Shown: positions 16,846 to 25,260 of the stretch, one piece after another
Layout: each line of letters begins with the position of its first letter
Position numbering within the stretch: the stretch's first letter is position 1
Source of the DNA: Mycetocola_B reblochoni
GTDB lineage: Bacteria; Actinomycetota; Actinomycetes; Actinomycetales; Microbacteriaceae
DNA length: 64,000 bases
Direction: 5' to 3'
Assembly: GCF_003667525.1 (NCBI RefSeq)
Contig: NZ_RCUW01000001.1
Coordinates: 248,001 to 312,000 of the forward strand
Notes under the pieces: model-generated
The model's input: the letters and a program-made list of their open reading frames with translations, nothing else
Told to the model about the DNA's origin: nothing
The model's database searches: none
Translations under genes and position numbers: made by a program

Positions 16846-16889
16846 GCGCCACCGCCGTCCCTCCCCCGTCGCCGCGCCCGGCGTAGAGT

Positions 16890-16924
16890 CGGTTGGTGCC
16901 GCGGGAACGCCGTGGCACCAACCG
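16890..16924. promoter_or_regulatory. Long hairpin (15-bp stem, 5-nt loop) before an SDR gene
   Basis: The arms CGGTTGGTGCCGCGG and CCGTGGCACCAACCG pair along 15 positions with one G-U wobble around the loop GAACG. The outer 11 bp are perfect. It lies 45 bp after one SDR stop and 19 bp before the next SDR start, leaving just room for the GAGAGGGA ribosome site. It could be the terminator of the first SDR, a repressor site, or a 5'-leader structure; no T tract follows. Confidence 0.6.
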
Positions 16925-16943
16925 CAGCGGGAGAGGGAACGGC

Positions 16944-17537
16944 ATGCGCATCATCATCGTCGGAGCGTCGGGCACCATCGGAACGGCCGTCACGGGGCTG
17001 CTCGCCGAACGCCACGAGGTGATCGGCGTCGGCCGGAGCACGACCCCCGCCGTCGATCTCGGCGACCCCGGCAGCGTCGCCGAGCTGTTCCGCTCCGTCG
17101 GCCCGGTCGACGGGGTGGTCGCCTGCACGGGCTCCGTGCCGTTCAAGCCCTGGGCCGAGCTGGACGAGGCCGACTACCGATCCGGCATCGACTCCAAGCT
17201 GATCGGCCAGATCACCCTGGCCCGGCACGCCGCGACCGCCCTGCGCGAGGGCGGCTCGATCACGCTCACCAGCGGCGTGCTCACCGCGGACCCCATCCCC
17301 ACGGGCACGGCCGCGAGCGTGGCCAACGCGGGGATCGAGGCCTTCGTGCGAACCAGCGCGGGCGCGATCGGCCGCGGGATCCGGATCAACGCGATCAGCC
17401 CCGGCGTGCTCGTCGAGTCGCCGCAGTTCCACGACAGTTTCCCCGGCTTCGAGCCCGTGCCCGCGGCACGGGTCGCTCAGGCCTACCTGCGCTCCGTTGA
17501 GGGCATCGACACCGGGCGCATCCTCGCGGTCAACTGA
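16944..17537 (+). CDS. Short SDR-family protein
   Basis: 197-residue minimal SDR: MRIIIVGASGTIGTAV Rossmann motif, then a shortened strand 2-3 region (VGRSTTPAVDL). The catalytic area LTSGVLTADPIPTGTAASVANAGIEAF has Ser, but the usual Tyr-x-x-x-Lys is replaced by a stretch without a clear Tyr/Lys pair. It resembles YbjT/DUF-type short SDRs of about 200 residues often annotated only as short-chain dehydrogenase. Activity is therefore uncertain. A strong hairpin precedes it, and its last eight bases overlap the end of the convergent Lrp-like regulator. Confidence 0.75.
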   Translation: MRIIIVGASGTIGTAVTGLLAERHEVIGVGRSTTPAVDLGDPGSVAELFRSVGPVDGVVACTGSVPFKPWAELDEADYRSGIDSKLIGQITLARHAATALREGGSITLTSGVLTADPIPTGTAASVANAGIEAFVRTSAGAIGRGIRINAISPGVLVESPQFHDSFPGFEPVPAARVAQAYLRSVEGIDTGRILAVN

Positions 17538-18582
17538 GCGAGCCGGGCGCCGCGGGCTCCAGCTCCTCCGGGAGAAGCCAGGACACGAAACCCTCGTGCG
17601 CGCGGTTGTCGTCGAAGAGGTGACCGACGCGCTTGTAGTAGTGCAGCAGAATCGCGCGATCGGTCACCCGGACATCTAAGCTGCGAACCAACTGTGCCTC
17701 GATGCTCGCGGCCTCGGGCAGGTCACGCAGCCACACAATGACATACAGATTGCTCGTGCCGCCAGCCAGTCCAGCGCACAGCCTGGTCATCGACAGCTTC
17801 GCGATACTGGCCGCGGTGTCCTCCAGTCGTGCGGCGGGCACAACCATCCAGAGCGCCAAGGCATGCGGCCAGTGATTCTGCTCGAGCGACAGGTCGACGC
17901 GCTGCTGTATCCACCCGTTGCGCAGGAGCCTGTTGACGACCCTTCGCGCATGGCCGTCAGAGCTGCCGAGTGCCGTCGCCAGTTCGGCTGCTGAGGCCCG
18001 GCCGTTGCGCTCAAGCACCGGGAGAACGGCGCGCCACTGGGCCAGTGAGATCGGCTCCTCATTGCCCAGCTGCGCCTCGGTGGTGTCGAGGCCCCGCGCT
18101 CCGCCCGGCGCTCCGAGCGCCCGCCACCGTGACCCCTCACTGAACATCCGGCTGACGATCGACGAGCGGACACCGATGATGTCGGTTCCCCTGCCCAACT
18201 CGTTCTGCAGCAGACGGCGGAATTCGGTCATGTTGCGGGTGAGAACAGTCAGGACCAGGTCGCGGTCGCCGGTCAGGCCGGTCACCGTCACGATCCGTGG
18301 GCTTCGGCGCAGACTGGCCGCGACCTCATCCACGCTCCCCGGCCGGCAGCGCACCTCGACGATGGCGCAGAGCAGCCCCCAGGTGAAGCCTGGATAGCTC
18401 GCGATCCACGCCGCACCCTCATCTGTGATGGAGCGCCAGCGGCGACGGGCGGTGGGCGCGCTCGCCCCGAGCACCCGCGCGACGGATGCCCAGGGGGCCC
18501 GCGGTGAGTCCTGGAGGATGTTCACCAAGCGGAGGTCCGAATCGGACAGCCAGTGCGGATGGTCGGGGGTCACTTGGTTCAT
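17530..18582 (-). CDS. Tandem Lrp/AsnC-type transcriptional regulator
   Basis: 350 residues made of two consecutive AsnC/Lrp modules: an N-terminal helix-turn-helix (LSDSDLRLVNILQDSP ... VARVLGASAPTARRRWRS) with a RAM-like ligand domain, then a second one (WRAVLPVLERNG ... ATALGSSDGHARRVVNRLL) with its own C-terminal domain. Such two-module Lrp proteins are common in actinobacteria and usually control an adjacent transporter for an amino-acid-like compound. Here the gene faces an AbgT transporter and an M20 amidohydrolase across a 127-bp promoter region. ATG 18582 is chosen; it overlaps a perfect ATATC-N5-GATAT palindrome. Confidence 0.82.
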   Translation of the reverse strand: MNQVTPDHPHWLSDSDLRLVNILQDSPRAPWASVARVLGASAPTARRRWRSITDEGAAWIASYPGFTWGLLCAIVEVRCRPGSVDEVAASLRRSPRIVTVTGLTGDRDLVLTVLTRNMTEFRRLLQNELGRGTDIIGVRSSIVSRMFSEGSRWRALGAPGGARGLDTTEAQLGNEEPISLAQWRAVLPVLERNGRASAAELATALGSSDGHARRVVNRLLRNGWIQQRVDLSLEQNHWPHALALWMVVPAARLEDTAASIAKLSMTRLCAGLAGGTSNLYVIVWLRDLPEAASIEAQLVRSLDVRVTDRAILLHYYKRVGHLFDDNRAHEGFVSWLLPEELEPAAPGSLS

Positions 18583-18595
18583 ATCGAACAGATAT
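18581..18595. promoter_or_regulatory. Palindrome ATATC-N5-GATAT at the Lrp-like start codon
   Basis: A perfect inverted repeat ATATC GAACA GATAT covers the first bases of the regulator gene and extends upstream. A dimeric Lrp/AsnC protein bound here would block its own expression and could influence the divergent abgT promoter about 115 bp away. Confidence 0.45.
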
Positions 18596-18709
18596 ACAAG
18601 TGTTGGAGCACTCAATCGACGGATGTGACCTGAACGAAACACAAAAGCGGAAAGCTCGCTGCAACCACGCAGGAGGGCTCAGGCCCACGAGCACACCGTC
18701 GGAGTTCAC

Positions 18710-20257
18710 ATGTCAGTTGAGCAACCAGTCCAGACGCTCGCCGAGGCACGCGGGGTCGGCGCACGCGTCCTGCGCGGGATCGAGCGCGCGGGCAACCGGC
18801 TGCCGCACCCGTTCTACCTCTTCCTCATCATCGCCGGACTCGTGGCGGTCGCGTCGGCCATCGCAGCGCTCCTCGGCGCATCCACCACCGACCCTGCCAC
18901 CGGCGAACGCGTCGCCGTCACGAGCATTCTCTCCGGCGAGGGCGTCGCCTACGTCATCACCAGCGCGATCGAGAACTTCGTGACCTTCCCCCCACTCGGG
19001 CTCATCGTCACCGTCATGCTCGGCATCGGCGTCGCCGAACGACTCGGACTGCTCCAGGCGGCAATGCGCGGCGCGGTTCTGGCCGCCCCGGCCTGGTCGG
19101 TCACCTTCGTCGTCGTGCTCGTGAGCCTGATGGGCAACCTGGCCTCCGACTCCGCAATGGTGATCCTTCCGCCACTGGCCGCGGCCGCCTTCCTCGCCGC
19201 CGGACGGCACCCCCTGGCCGGCTTCGCCGCATCGTACGCGGCCGTCGTCGCAGGCTTCAGCGCGAACATCATCCCCGCGGGCACCGACGTCCTGCTGTCG
19301 GGTATCACCACGAGCGCAGCGCAGATCGTCGACCCCGAGGCGAGCATCTCCCCCATCGCGAACTACTACTTCATGGCGACATCCACCCTGCTGCTCGCGG
19401 TGGTTATCACGGTCGTCTGCCAGCGCTACGTAGAACCGCGACTGACCCCGTACACCGGGAGTGCCGCGGACGACAGTGCCGAGCCGCTCACCGCCGAGCA
19501 AAAGCGCGGCCTTCGCAACGCGGCGATCGCGACCGGGGTGTACCTCGCTCTTCTGGCGACGGCCGTGCTCATCCCCGGCTCCCCACTCCGGGGGGAAGAC
19601 GGCGGGATCCTCCGGTCGCCGTTCATGACCGGGCTGCCGGTGTTCATCCTCTTCCTGTTCCTGATCGCCGGGATCACCTACGGCCGCAGCGCAGGAACGC
19701 TCACGTCTGCGCGAGACGTCCCGGAACAAATGACCGCGTCCATCCGCGAGATCGTGCCGTTCATCGTCGTGATCTTCACCGCCGCGCAGGCCATCGCGTG
19801 GTTCAACTGGTCAGGCATCGGCCTGCTGCTGGCGACCTCAGGCGCCGAGGTGATGAACGAGATGGGGCTTGGGGGCATCGGGGGTCTGCTGCTGTTCAGC
19901 CTGTTCGTCACGCTGCCGGCGCTCCTGCTCTCGAGCGGTTCAGCACTGTGGACGCTGCTCGCCCCCATCTTCGTGCCGATGTTCATGCTGGCGGGCGTCG
20001 ACCCCGCCTACGTCCAGGCCGCATTCCGGATCACCGACTCGGCGACGAACCCGCTCGTCCCGATGAACCCGATGCTCCCCGTCGTCCTTGGCCTCATGCA
20101 GCGGTACGAGCCCAAGGCTGGCCTCGGAACGCTCTTCAGCCTGGTCATCCCGTTCACGCTCGTGATCTGGGGCGTCTGGCTGACGCAGTTCGTCGTCTGG
20201 GGCCTCTTCGGTCTGCCCGTCGGGCCCGGCCACAGCCTCATGCTCCCGTCATCCTGA
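18710..20257 (+). CDS. AbgT-family transporter
   Basis: 515-residue integral membrane protein of the p-aminobenzoyl-glutamate transporter / drug exporter family. It has an N-terminal RGIERAGNRLPHPFYLFLIIAG, the re-entrant loops GNLASDSAMVILPPLAAAAF and SANIIPAGTDVLLSG, and the late ITDSATNPLVPMNPMLP motif, all typical of AbgT. About nine to eleven helices are predicted. It lies 37 nt upstream of an M20 amidohydrolase. Together they match the E. coli abgT-abgAB arrangement for uptake and cleavage of p-aminobenzoyl-glutamate or a related N-acyl amino acid. Divergent from a tandem Lrp regulator. Confidence 0.9.
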   Translation: MSVEQPVQTLAEARGVGARVLRGIERAGNRLPHPFYLFLIIAGLVAVASAIAALLGASTTDPATGERVAVTSILSGEGVAYVITSAIENFVTFPPLGLIVTVMLGIGVAERLGLLQAAMRGAVLAAPAWSVTFVVVLVSLMGNLASDSAMVILPPLAAAAFLAAGRHPLAGFAASYAAVVAGFSANIIPAGTDVLLSGITTSAAQIVDPEASISPIANYYFMATSTLLLAVVITVVCQRYVEPRLTPYTGSAADDSAEPLTAEQKRGLRNAAIATGVYLALLATAVLIPGSPLRGEDGGILRSPFMTGLPVFILFLFLIAGITYGRSAGTLTSARDVPEQMTASIREIVPFIVVIFTAAQAIAWFNWSGIGLLLATSGAEVMNEMGLGGIGGLLLFSLFVTLPALLLSSGSALWTLLAPIFVPMFMLAGVDPAYVQAAFRITDSATNPLVPMNPMLPVVLGLMQRYEPKAGLGTLFSLVIPFTLVIWGVWLTQFVVWGLFGLPVGPGHSLMLPSS

Positions 20258-20294
20258 TTCCGTCACCCGCCGTTCCACCAGCAAGGAAGAAACA

Positions 20295-21500
20295 ATGCAT
20301 CAGCACACCCCGAACACGATCCCGTCGATCATCGAGCAGCTCACCGCCCTCGTGCCGGCGCGGATGCCGCAGCTCACCGAGGTGGCAGCCGATCTGCACG
20401 CACACCCGGAGATCCGGTTCACGGAGGTGCGAGCTGCTGCGCTGCTCAGCTCGGCGCTGGACGATGCCGGTTTTGCGGTCACGCGAGGGTTCGCCGGGCT
20501 TGACACCGCTTTCGTCGCTCGATGGTCGACTCCGGACGCCCAGCCAGGCGACACAACCATCGCCGTCTTCTGCGAGTACGACGCACTCGAAGAGATCGGT
20601 CATGCCTGCGGGCACAACATCATCGCAGCGGCGGGGTTGGGCGCCGGGCTTCTCATCATGGACTTCCTGACGGTCTCACCCGTCCCGGCGAACCTGATCG
20701 TCATCGGCAGCCCCGGCGAGGAGGGTGCGGCGGGGAAGGTGCCGATGATCGAGGCCGGCGTGCTCGACGGCGTCGACCTGGCCATCATGATCCACCCCGG
20801 ACCCTCCAACTCGGTCGACGGGACCACGCTGTCCCGCGTCGCACTCGACATCGACTTCCACGGCAAGTCCAGCCACGCTGCGGCCGCCCCGGCACTCGGC
20901 CGCAACGCACTCGACGCCGCGACCCTGTCACTGACGGCTATCGGCCTGCTCCGCCAGCAGCTCACCGACGACGTACGCATCCACACCATCATCACCAACG
21001 GCGGGGACGCACCGAACATCATCCCCGAACACACCGCGATGCGCGCGTTCGTCCGCGCCGCCGACAGAGAACACCTGCTGAACGACGTACTTCCGCGCGT
21101 GCACGCGTGCTTCGAGGGCGCGGCCATCGCGACCGGCACCAGCGTGACTGCCATCGAGAACACGCCCCGCTACGACGCGCTCCGCTCGAACCCCGTGCTC
21201 GTGTCACTCGCAGAGGAGGCGTATCTGGCCGTCGGCCGCGAGATCAACCCCGACCCTGACGTGGCCGGCTCCACGGACATGGGCAACGTCAGCCAGCTGG
21301 TCCCGGCGATCCACCCGATCATCGAACTCGAGGCGGGCGTCGCGCCGCACACGCGGGCGTTCGCGGCGGCGGCGGCGGGCGAGTACGCGACGAGCGCCAT
21401 CCAGGACGGCAGCGTGATCCTGGCAGCGACCGCGATCGCAGCCTTCCGTGACCGCGGCATCGTCGATGAGGCCACGCGCCAGTTCGACGGCGAGCGGTAG
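20295..21500 (+). CDS. M20-family amidohydrolase (AbgB/ACY1L2-like)
   Basis: 401-residue zinc-dependent peptidase/amidohydrolase. It has LHAHPEIRFTEVRAAALL, the metal-binding CEYDALEEIGHACGHN, SPGEEGAAGKV with the general-base Glu pair, IMIHPG, and the dimerisation-domain segment FHGKSSHAAAAP. The late GSTDMGNVS and VAPHTRAF complete the family pattern. This matches the AbgB / aminoacylase-1-like-2 group that cleaves aminobenzoyl-glutamate and other N-acyl amino acids. Directly behind abgT, with AAGGAAG before the ATG, so one operon for import and hydrolysis. Confidence 0.9.
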   Translation: MHQHTPNTIPSIIEQLTALVPARMPQLTEVAADLHAHPEIRFTEVRAAALLSSALDDAGFAVTRGFAGLDTAFVARWSTPDAQPGDTTIAVFCEYDALEEIGHACGHNIIAAAGLGAGLLIMDFLTVSPVPANLIVIGSPGEEGAAGKVPMIEAGVLDGVDLAIMIHPGPSNSVDGTTLSRVALDIDFHGKSSHAAAAPALGRNALDAATLSLTAIGLLRQQLTDDVRIHTIITNGGDAPNIIPEHTAMRAFVRAADREHLLNDVLPRVHACFEGAAIATGTSVTAIENTPRYDALRSNPVLVSLAEEAYLAVGREINPDPDVAGSTDMGNVSQLVPAIHPIIELEAGVAPHTRAFAAAAAGEYATSAIQDGSVILAATAIAAFRDRGIVDEATRQFDGER

Positions 21501-21571
21501 CACTCGGCCCTCGCGACACGCGGCAACCGGCGGCGGCGGGCTCTCGTCCACCCCTCGCCGGTCCGTTCCGC

Positions 21572-22819
21572 TCAGCGCGGCAGCTCGCCCGCGATCACCC
21601 GGCCCCGGCTGACGACGGCGACGATGTTGTCGACGTCGAGGTCGCCGATCCGGGTCCACGGCTCACCCCGCATGACGACGAAGTCGCTGCCGTGGCCCTC
21701 CCGCAGCCGCCCGACCGTTCCGCCGATACGGACCGCGTCCGCGGCGTCGGAGGTCGCCGCCCTGAGCGTCCGCTCCGCGTCCCAGCCGAACATCGCCGCC
21801 ATCGCTCTGGCCTCCGTCATCTGGTCGCCGAAGCGGACGAACTGGCCGTTCGCGTCGGTGCCGAGCACGAACCGGACCCCGGCCCGCCCGGCGGGACCGA
21901 AGCCCCGGTCACGTCTCTCCACCACCTCGACGGCCTTCTGCTGCGCCTCCGCGCCCACGCCGGCGTGCCCGTCGGCGATCATGTCGTTGATGAGCAGCGT
22001 CGGCGCCACGGGCACATCGCGCTCGACCAGCTGCTGCCAGTGCCGCTCCTCGATCCCCGTGCCGTGCTCGATCGAGTCGACGCCCTCGGCGAGCGCGATG
22101 TCGACCCCCTCCGCGGTGTGCGTGTGCGCGGCGACGAGCAGGTTGAGGGCGTGCGCCTCGTCGATCGTCGTGCGGATCTCCTCGATCGTCTGGTTGCGCC
22201 AGCCGACCCGGTCGCCGACGGAGAGCACGCCGCCCGAGGTGTAGATCTTGACGCCGTCCGCGCCCTCCCTCGCCCACTGCCGCACGAGCTTGCGGCACTC
22301 GTCCGGGCTGTCGGCGACCGGGTCGCGGTCGCGGTAGTGCCGGGGGATGAACAGGTCACCGTGCCCGGCGGTCATCGCGACCTGGCCGTGGGCGAGCAGG
22401 CGGGGACCGTCGAGGACGCCCGCGTCGAAGGCGCGCGCCACCGACATCTGGATGGAGTCCGCCGCGAGGTCGCGCACGGTGGTCACGCCGTTGCGGGCGC
22501 AGCTGAGGGCGTTCGCCGCGACGTGCAGCGACCGCTCCTCCGGGGGCGTGACGATGAGCCAGGCGGAGGCCTCGCCGCGGAACGGCACGGCCGGGTAGCC
22601 GAGGTGCACGTGCGTGTCGACGAGCCCGGGGATGACGCTGAGACCCACGAGCGCGGGGTCGACGGTCGTCGAGGCCTCGACGGCCTCGATCCGGTCGCCG
22701 CGCCAGCGCAGCGTGCTGCGGCCCCTGGACGCCTCGCCGTCCCAGAGCGCGATGCCGTCGAGGACGCGTTCGCCCTCGTCGCGCGTTGTCGCTGCCGGGC
22801 CGGCGGGGGTGCTGTTCAT
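21572..22819 (-). CDS. Metal-dependent amidohydrolase
   Basis: 415-residue amidohydrolase-superfamily enzyme of the imidazolonepropionase-like/prolidase-like branch. It shows VIPGLVDTHVHLG (first metal HxH), VKIYTSGGVLS (bridging Lys), the His pair AAHTHTAEG, SIEHGTGI, and GTDANGQF with the late metal Asp. Substrates in this branch are very diverse, for example N-acyl amino acids, imidazolones and triazines. The ATG at 22819 has a GGAGAGGA ribosome site; the upstream frame extension has no protein character. It follows the four-gene ABC importer on the same strand with a 49-nt gap, so it probably processes the imported compound. Confidence 0.82.
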   Translation of the reverse strand: MNSTPAGPAATTRDEGERVLDGIALWDGEASRGRSTLRWRGDRIEAVEASTTVDPALVGLSVIPGLVDTHVHLGYPAVPFRGEASAWLIVTPPEERSLHVAANALSCARNGVTTVRDLAADSIQMSVARAFDAGVLDGPRLLAHGQVAMTAGHGDLFIPRHYRDRDPVADSPDECRKLVRQWAREGADGVKIYTSGGVLSVGDRVGWRNQTIEEIRTTIDEAHALNLLVAAHTHTAEGVDIALAEGVDSIEHGTGIEERHWQQLVERDVPVAPTLLINDMIADGHAGVGAEAQQKAVEVVERRDRGFGPAGRAGVRFVLGTDANGQFVRFGDQMTEARAMAAMFGWDAERTLRAATSDAADAVRIGGTVGRLREGHGSDFVVMRGEPWTRIGDLDVDNIVAVVSRGRVIAGELPR

Positions 22820-22868
22820 CGGGGGAGTCCTCTCCTGGTGGGGCGCCGGGCGCCCGCTGTCGTGACGG

Positions 22869-23663
22869 TCATCGCGTCTCGCCGAGGCGGTCGGTGACGA
22901 GGGTGTCGACCACGCTGACGACAGCGTAGGCGAGCACCGTGACGCCGGCGACCGTGACGGCCGCCGCCCACATCTGGTCGTAGCTGAAGCTGCCGGAGGC
23001 GCGGGAGATGATCCCACCGAGCCCCTCACCGGTGGACAGCCACTCCCCGATCATCGCTCCGGTCACGGCCGACGGGATCGACACGCGCGCCGAGGCGAGC
23101 AGCGACGGCACGGCGGTCGGGATGGACACGGTCCGCAGCAGCGTGAACGCGTTCCCGCCGTACGCCGTGACCAGGTCGTGCTGCTCCGCCGGGACCGACC
23201 TCAGCCCGTAGAGGATGTTGGCCAGTGCGGGAAGGAAGACGACGATGATGACGATCGCGGTGACCCCGCCCAGCCCGATGCCGAAGATCAGCGAGATGAG
23301 CGGGGTGAGGACGATGAGGGGGATGGAGCGGAGCACCATGGCTGTCGGCATGACGATCCGCTCCAGAGCCGGCGACATGCTGAACAGCACGGCCAGCAGG
23401 AACGCGAAGACGAGCCCGACGAGGTAGCCGATGCCCGCGTCCCTCACCGTGACGGCGAGGCCGTCGGCGATGAGCCGCCGGTTCTCCGCGGCGGTGTCGT
23501 CGGTGACGAAGAAGGCGAACACGTCCCACGGGCGCTTGCCGATCAGCGGCGAGATGCCCGCCACCTCGAGGAACACGGCCCAGAGGACGACGGCGAGAAC
23601 GAGCGCGGCGGCGGTCACGCCGAGGCGGCGCAGGACGGTGGCGGCGGTCGAGGCGGCGGTCAT
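22869..23663 (-). CDS. ABC transporter permease (NMT1/SsuC type), second
   Basis: 264-residue permease with an N-terminal helix, a periplasmic segment and five further helices. The EAA-type coupling loop is NILYGLRSVPAEQHDLVTAYGGNAF, followed by the conserved P-x-A-x-P segment TAVPSLLASARVSIPSAVTGAMIGEWL, as in SsuC, TauC and ThiX permeases. It overlaps the preceding permease gene by four bases and is the last of four coupled transporter genes. It likely forms a heterodimeric channel with the 23660-24442 product. Confidence 0.87.
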   Translation of the reverse strand: MTAASTAATVLRRLGVTAAALVLAVVLWAVFLEVAGISPLIGKRPWDVFAFFVTDDTAAENRRLIADGLAVTVRDAGIGYLVGLVFAFLLAVLFSMSPALERIVMPTAMVLRSIPLIVLTPLISLIFGIGLGGVTAIVIIVVFLPALANILYGLRSVPAEQHDLVTAYGGNAFTLLRTVSIPTAVPSLLASARVSIPSAVTGAMIGEWLSTGEGLGGIISRASGSFSYDQMWAAAVTVAGVTVLAYAVVSVVDTLVTDRLGETR

Positions 23664-24442
23664 CGGGCGGCCTTCCGTGGCGCCCACGGCGTCAGCGCAC
23701 GACCGAGCAGGCCGATCAGGGCGTAGCCGGCGAGCGAGATCAGACCGGCGATGATGCTCAGCGCCCAGACGCGCTCGGGCAGGATCTGGCGCTGCGCGGC
23801 GTTGAGCGCGACGCCGATCCCGCTGTCGATGCCGCCGAGGTACTCGCCGACGATGGCGCCGAGCAGCGCTCCGGGGACCGCGACCTGGAGGGCCGTGACG
23901 ATGGCGGGCAGCGCGGCGATCAGCTTGACCTTGCGGATCTGCGTCCAGCGCCCTCCGCCGTACGCCGCGACGAGTTCGACCGCGCCCCTCCCCGCCGACT
24001 TCATGCCGAGGATCGCACCGACCAGCGTCGTGAAGAACACCAGGAGCGCCCCGAGGAAGATCGCCGAGGCGGTGCCGCCGAAGATGACCATGATGATCGG
24101 CCCGACGGCCGTCACGGGGAGGCAGTTGCTGATCACGCCGAACTGGGTGACCAGCTCCTCCAGCCGCGGCACGACGAGGACGAGCGAGGCGACGGCCAGA
24201 CCGGCCAGGTTGCCCCAGAGGTAGCCCTGCGCGGCACGCGAGATCGTCGCCGACAGGTTGGGGCCGTAGAACGCCCAGCCGTCGGAGAAGACGGACTGCA
24301 CGACCGCGGCCGGCGTCGGGAAGGACGAGGTGGAGCCGAGGCCGGCCGTGCCGAGCCACCACACCAGCAGGAGCAGGGCGATGCCGACCGCGCCCCCGAT
24401 CCACGGCCGGCCGAGGGCACGCCGGAACGCCGTCGCCGTCAT
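23660..24442 (-). CDS. ABC transporter permease (NMT1/SsuC type), first
   Basis: 260-residue permease; six hydrophobic segments, the coupling loop GMKSAGRGAVELVAAYGGGRW and the LPAIVTALQVAVPGALLGAIVGEYLGG segment identify the SsuC/TauC/ThiX family. The two permeases here differ enough to suggest a heterodimer. Its start overlaps the ATPase stop and its stop overlaps the next permease start, each by four bases. Confidence 0.87.
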   Translation of the reverse strand: MTATAFRRALGRPWIGGAVGIALLLLVWWLGTAGLGSTSSFPTPAAVVQSVFSDGWAFYGPNLSATISRAAQGYLWGNLAGLAVASLVLVVPRLEELVTQFGVISNCLPVTAVGPIIMVIFGGTASAIFLGALLVFFTTLVGAILGMKSAGRGAVELVAAYGGGRWTQIRKVKLIAALPAIVTALQVAVPGALLGAIVGEYLGGIDSGIGVALNAAQRQILPERVWALSIIAGLISLAGYALIGLLGRALTPWAPRKAAR

Positions 24443-25260
24443 CGCTCGGTCGCCTCGCCGGGGCTGAACAGCAGCGAGCTCAGGTGGTCGACGATCTCGT
24501 GGAACTCCGGCGTGCGCATCATCTCCATCGTGCGGGGCCGCTCGAAGGGGATATCGACCATCTCGATGATGCGGCCGGGCCTGGCCGACATCACGGCGAC
24601 CGTGTCACTGAGCAGCACCGCCTCGGAGATCCCGTGCGTGACCATCAGGGTGGTCGCGCTGCGCTCGCTCCAGATGCGCTGCAGCTCCAGGTTGAGCCGC
24701 TGCCTGGTCATGTCGTCCAGCGCGCCGAACGGCTCGTCCAGCAGCAGGAAGTCGGGGCGGACGGCAAGGGCGCGCGCGATGGACACCCGCTGGCGCATGC
24801 CGCCGGACAGCTGGCTCGGCCTGGCCTTCTCGAAGCCGCTGAGCCCCACCAGCGCGATGAGCTCGTCGATGATGCCGTCGTCCCTGATCCCCTGGATCTC
24901 CAGGGGAAGCCGGATGTTGCTGCGGACGGAGCGCCACGGAAGCAGCGCGGAGTCCTGGAAGGCGATGCCCATGCCCTCGGCGGGGGTGCCCGCGGCGACG
25001 GGCCTTCCGTTGACGCTCACGCTCCCGGTGCTCGGCGTCTCCAGCCCGGCGAGGATGCGCAGCACCGTCGACTTGCCGCAGCCGGAGGGGCCGAGCAGCG
25101 AGATGAACGAGCCCCTCTCGGTGCGCAGCTCCACCTCGTCGAGGGCGGCGACGGTGCTGCGACCGCTGCGGAAGGTCTTGCTCAGCCCGCTGATGGCGAT
25201 GCCAGCGGCGACGCCGCCACCCTCGGGGGTGGCGGCGTCGCGGGATGCGCTGGGGCTCAT
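24439..25260 (-). CDS. ABC transporter ATP-binding protein (NMT1/SsuB type)
   Basis: 273-residue ATPase. It has Walker A LLGPSGCGKSTVLR, the Q-loop MGIAFQDSALLPWRSV (typical of nitrate/sulfonate/taurine-type importers), signature LSGGMRQRVSIARAL, Walker B FLLLDEPFGALD, and the switch His in VTHGISEAV. Overlaps the lipoprotein gene before it and the permease gene after it by four bases each, so subunits are made together. Confidence 0.92.
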   Translation of the reverse strand: MSPSASRDAATPEGGGVAAGIAISGLSKTFRSGRSTVAALDEVELRTERGSFISLLGPSGCGKSTVLRILAGLETPSTGSVSVNGRPVAAGTPAEGMGIAFQDSALLPWRSVRSNIRLPLEIQGIRDDGIIDELIALVGLSGFEKARPSQLSGGMRQRVSIARALAVRPDFLLLDEPFGALDDMTRQRLNLELQRIWSERSATTLMVTHGISEAVLLSDTVAVMSARPGRIIEMVDIPFERPRTMEMMRTPEFHEIVDHLSSLLFSPGEATER

